Shown here piece by piece: positions 1 through 6,015 of a stretch of 6,015 nucleotides of DNA (positions are counted from its first letter, which is position 1; every line of letters begins with the position of its first letter). Under the pieces are notes generated by a model. That model did no database searches. It saw only the letters and a program-made list of their open reading frames with translations, and was not told the origin of the DNA. The position numbers were made by a program, and so were the translations under genes. The stretch is from Planctomycetota bacterium (GTDB taxonomy: Bacteria > Planctomycetota > Planctomycetia > Pirellulales > Pirellulaceae): the NCBI GenBank assembly GCA_019347795.1, contig JAHWKS010000396.1, forward strand, positions 1 to 6,015, read 5' to 3'.

Positions 1-4184
<4,184 letters not shown>

Positions 4185-4240
4185 CGCGCCGTCCGTGGGA
4201 GGAGGAGGGAGAAATCGCAGCCCCATATTTTAGGTGACGG

Positions 4241-4256
4241 CTGTTCAGACGGACAA
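4241..4256. promoter_or_regulatory. Possible LexA (SOS) box upstream of uvrA
   Basis: CTGT-TCAGACGG-ACAA matches seven of the eight fixed bases of the E. coli SOS box CTGT-N8-ACAG. It lies 15-30 bp before the ATG at 4226 and 57-72 bp before the ATG at 4184, a plausible operator position. uvrA is a LexA target in E. coli. However, LexA motifs differ between phyla and a single seven-of-eight match in about 217 bp is not rare by chance, so this is only a candidate. Confidence 0.22.
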
Positions 4257-4306
4257 GGCCGGTCGGCGGCGCTTGACCGGAAGGCGCGTCGGCGAGGACA
4301 CTGAAC
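4243..4306 (-). other. Nested stem-loop in the uvrA leader
   Basis: Two nested inverted repeats: an outer 6-bp pair GTTCAG (4243-4248) with CTGAAC (4301-4306), and an inner 6-bp pair CCGGTC (4259-4264) with GACCGG (4275-4280) around a 10-nt loop. If transcription starts upstream, this would fold in the 5' leader of uvrA mRNA. I recognise no riboswitch or other known RNA class. Both stems are short and could be coincidental in GC-rich DNA. Confidence 0.25.
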
Positions 4307-4310
4307 GTAG

Positions 4311-4331
4311 AATAAAATAGGCGGCCCGCCT
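4311..4331 (-). terminator. Possible intrinsic terminator of the upstream HEAT/TPR gene
   Basis: Read on the minus strand, the near-palindrome AGGCGGGCCGCCT (4319-4331) can form a 5-bp GC stem with a GGC triloop and is followed at once by ATTTTATT (4311-4318). It starts 70 bp after the TGA stop at 4402-4404. A GGCGGC further upstream (around 4355-4361) could instead pair with GCCGCC to make a longer loop. The short stem and imperfect U-run keep confidence modest. Confidence 0.35.
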
Positions 4332-4401
4332 GTTCCGCAATCCCTTCCAGGGGAGCCGCCGGTATCGAAAAATAAGCGGAGGGCAGCCAAGCCCGCGTTG
4401 G

Positions 4402-6015
4402 TCACCACCAACGTTCTTTGGGTTCGATCGTAAGGTCTTCGGAATCGGCCTCCCACCATTCGCGCCAGGCCGCCTCGTTTTGGCCGAAGTCCTGACCCAT
4501 CAGCCGGAGGATATGCTTAACGTCCAAGTTCGGCGTGTCTGCGCATTCGATGAAGATGGGCATTGCCGCGGCCGGATCGAAGCGCATCCACATCTCCGCC
4601 AATGATAGGCGTTGATGGGCCTCATACGTCTGCGTCCGTTCGTCGAGCAACTCCGAAGGCGGCTCGAGCAGGCGGACCAAGGCCGGATGTTCTAAGGCCA
4701 TCAGGTCGCGTTCAGCGCTTCGGGCAAAGTACGTCGGCCAGCCAAGCGCCTTCACCAACAGCGGCGCGGCTTCGGGTGTTTGCCACCACGCTGCGGACTT
4801 CTCTTGGACCTCGCTCCGCCGTTGGCGCCACCACTGGCGCCAGCGGACCTGGGCCTCTTTCGCGAGACGCTGCTTCGGCCATTCCTCCATGCCGAGGCTT
4901 TCTCCCGTGAGTCTCCACAACCCCCACACGCACCGCTCGGCGAAACCGAGCGTTATCAGACTGGGCATATCGTCGCTGGGCATGTGCTCGATCAATGCTG
5001 AAACCGCTTGCTCCCTTCCCAGGTTCGCAAGCTGCACAACGGCGACGTGGCGTGTGGACGTATCGTTTACCTCCAAAAGCGTGACGAGCTGAGCCGTGGC
5101 GTGTTCGGGAAACTTCTCCAGGATCCTGCCCGCGATGCGTGTGGACAAGATGCGGCCGTCCTGTTTGCTGAGTTCGACGACCGCATCGACAGCCGCTGGA
5201 CTTTCCGTGAGCCGCAACGCCTCAAACGCCCAGAGCGCGACCCAAATCGTGCGATCCGGCAGTCGCTGAAGATACTCCTCCAGGATCGGGACAGCTCGCT
5301 TTCCCATCCGACCGAAGCCTTCCGCCGCCACGCGCGATCGCCAATCGCGCTGGAAGCGGGGATCAATGTCGGCTAGCGCGCCCAGCCGGGCTCCCAGGAG
5401 GCGCTTGAGATGCTTTTTGACGTCGCCGTTTTGAAAATCGCGACGAATGTCGATGTACTCCAAAGCCGCTTGGACGTGGGGGACGTCGTTCAGCGGTTCA
5501 AGCTCCTCGGCAAGTCGGTCAAGCTGGTCTTGCTGCTCGTAGAGATCGACGAGGATCAGTGCAAGGTCCGTTAACGGGGTCAGTCGGTCGCTCTCGCGCA
5601 GCGCCGTCCAGCACAGAGCAACTGCTCGGTCCAGTTGATTCAACTCTCGATGGCAGCGGACCATCCGCTCCACTCGTTCAGCGCGACCCGCCGCCTCACA
5701 CGTGCCGCACCCATGGCCGCTCGGCCGCCACTCTCGGTACGCTTCCAAAGCGAGGTCGTAGCGCCCCAAACGTTCGTAGATCAACCCCCGTTTTTTCCAA
5801 CCGCCGTGATGATGGATGTCCTCCAGCGGATAAAGGTCCACCATCGTGAAAAAGACGTCCTTCGCCTTCGCCGCTACGGTTGGATCCGACGCCTCACTCC
5901 GGCTCACCACCGCCGGAGCGAGGCGCCAAAAGGTTCGCCGCAGCATGTATCGCGCCTGCAGACGAACCGGCGACGACTCGTCCACGGCGTGTTCCGTCAG
6001 TCCTTCGGCTGCCTC
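4402..6015 (-). CDS. TPR/HEAT-repeat protein of unknown function (5' end outside window)
   Basis: The last 537 codons plus TGA stop are visible; the frame is open to the window edge. A GTG at 5985 could start it, but the ten codons before it (EAAEGLTEHA) look like continuing protein, so I treat it as 5'-partial. Numbering from the first visible codon: TPR-like helical hairpins at about 72-100, 114-140 and 149-175 (e.g. GLIYERLGRYDLALEAYREW), a CGTC motif at 103-106, then HEAT-like helices at about 230-345. Two similar motifs follow, RLTGESLG (368-375) with W392-RQ-WW, and RLMGQDFG (504-511) with W517-RE-WW. It ends KERWW. No membrane segment or catalytic signature is visible. Such solenoids usually bind proteins; partner and process are unknown. 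It runs in the same direction as uvrA, 217 bp upstream. Confidence 0.88.
   Translation of the reverse strand, partial: EAAEGLTEHAVDESSPVRLQARYMLRRTFWRLAPAVVSRSEASDPTVAAKAKDVFFTMVDLYPLEDIHHHGGWKKRGLIYERLGRYDLALEAYREWRPSGHGCGTCEAAGRAERVERMVRCHRELNQLDRAVALCWTALRESDRLTPLTDLALILVDLYEQQDQLDRLAEELEPLNDVPHVQAALEYIDIRRDFQNGDVKKHLKRLLGARLGALADIDPRFQRDWRSRVAAEGFGRMGKRAVPILEEYLQRLPDRTIWVALWAFEALRLTESPAAVDAVVELSKQDGRILSTRIAGRILEKFPEHATAQLVTLLEVNDTSTRHVAVVQLANLGREQAVSALIEHMPSDDMPSLITLGFAERCVWGLWRLTGESLGMEEWPKQRLAKEAQVRWRQWWRQRRSEVQEKSAAWWQTPEAAPLLVKALGWPTYFARSAERDLMALEHPALVRLLEPPSELLDERTQTYEAHQRLSLAEMWMRFDPAAAMPIFIECADTPNLDVKHILRLMGQDFGQNEAAWREWWEADSEDLTIEPKERWW

Noticed and set aside
4308..4345. TTGCGG with TATTTT on the minus strand as a uvrA promoter
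   Set aside because: The spacing is only 15 bp, both boxes are weak matches, and the AT run is better explained as the tail of the nearby GC palindrome.
4402..5985. GTG at 5985 as the true start of the HEAT/TPR protein
   Set aside because: The frame stays open to the window edge with plausible helical sequence before it, so an upstream start is more likely. It cannot be excluded.

Overview
The window is GC-rich and holds two genes, both on the minus strand. It reads like chromosomal DNA of a planctomycete or a close relative in the Planctomycetes-Verrucomicrobia-Chlamydiae group. Three things suggest this: a UvrA whose ABC core continues into a second UvrA copy, a HEAT/TPR-repeat protein with paired Trp-Trp motifs of a kind I associate with planctomycetes, and a GTAGGCACAC-type palindromic repeat lying inside a gene. 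Assignment below phylum is not possible from this sequence.

Layout from left to right. Positions 1-4184 (minus) hold the first 1394 codons of uvrA, the damage-sensing ATPase of nucleotide excision repair; its 3' end lies outside the window. Codons 1 to about 985 form a complete ordinary UvrA with two ABC modules, UvrB-binding segment and zinc fingers. A Lys/Arg-rich linker of about 20 residues follows. The frame then enters a second UvrA copy with a third Walker A, a second UvrB-binding segment and another zinc finger. A palindromic repeat of about 85 bp is embedded in frame in the first copy, just ahead of its zinc finger.

Positions 4185-4401 are intergenic. They contain a short GC palindrome followed by a U-rich run (possible terminator of the upstream gene), a nested stem-loop, and one site resembling an E. 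coli-type LexA box. Positions 4402-6015 (minus) hold the C-terminal 537 codons of a TPR/HEAT-repeat protein of unknown function whose 5' end is off the window.

The two genes are co-directional but separated by 217 bp with a possible terminator, so nothing here argues strongly that they work together. I see no RNA gene, CRISPR array, transposase or defence system. The most interesting items are the fused double UvrA and the repeat that has become part of its coding sequence.
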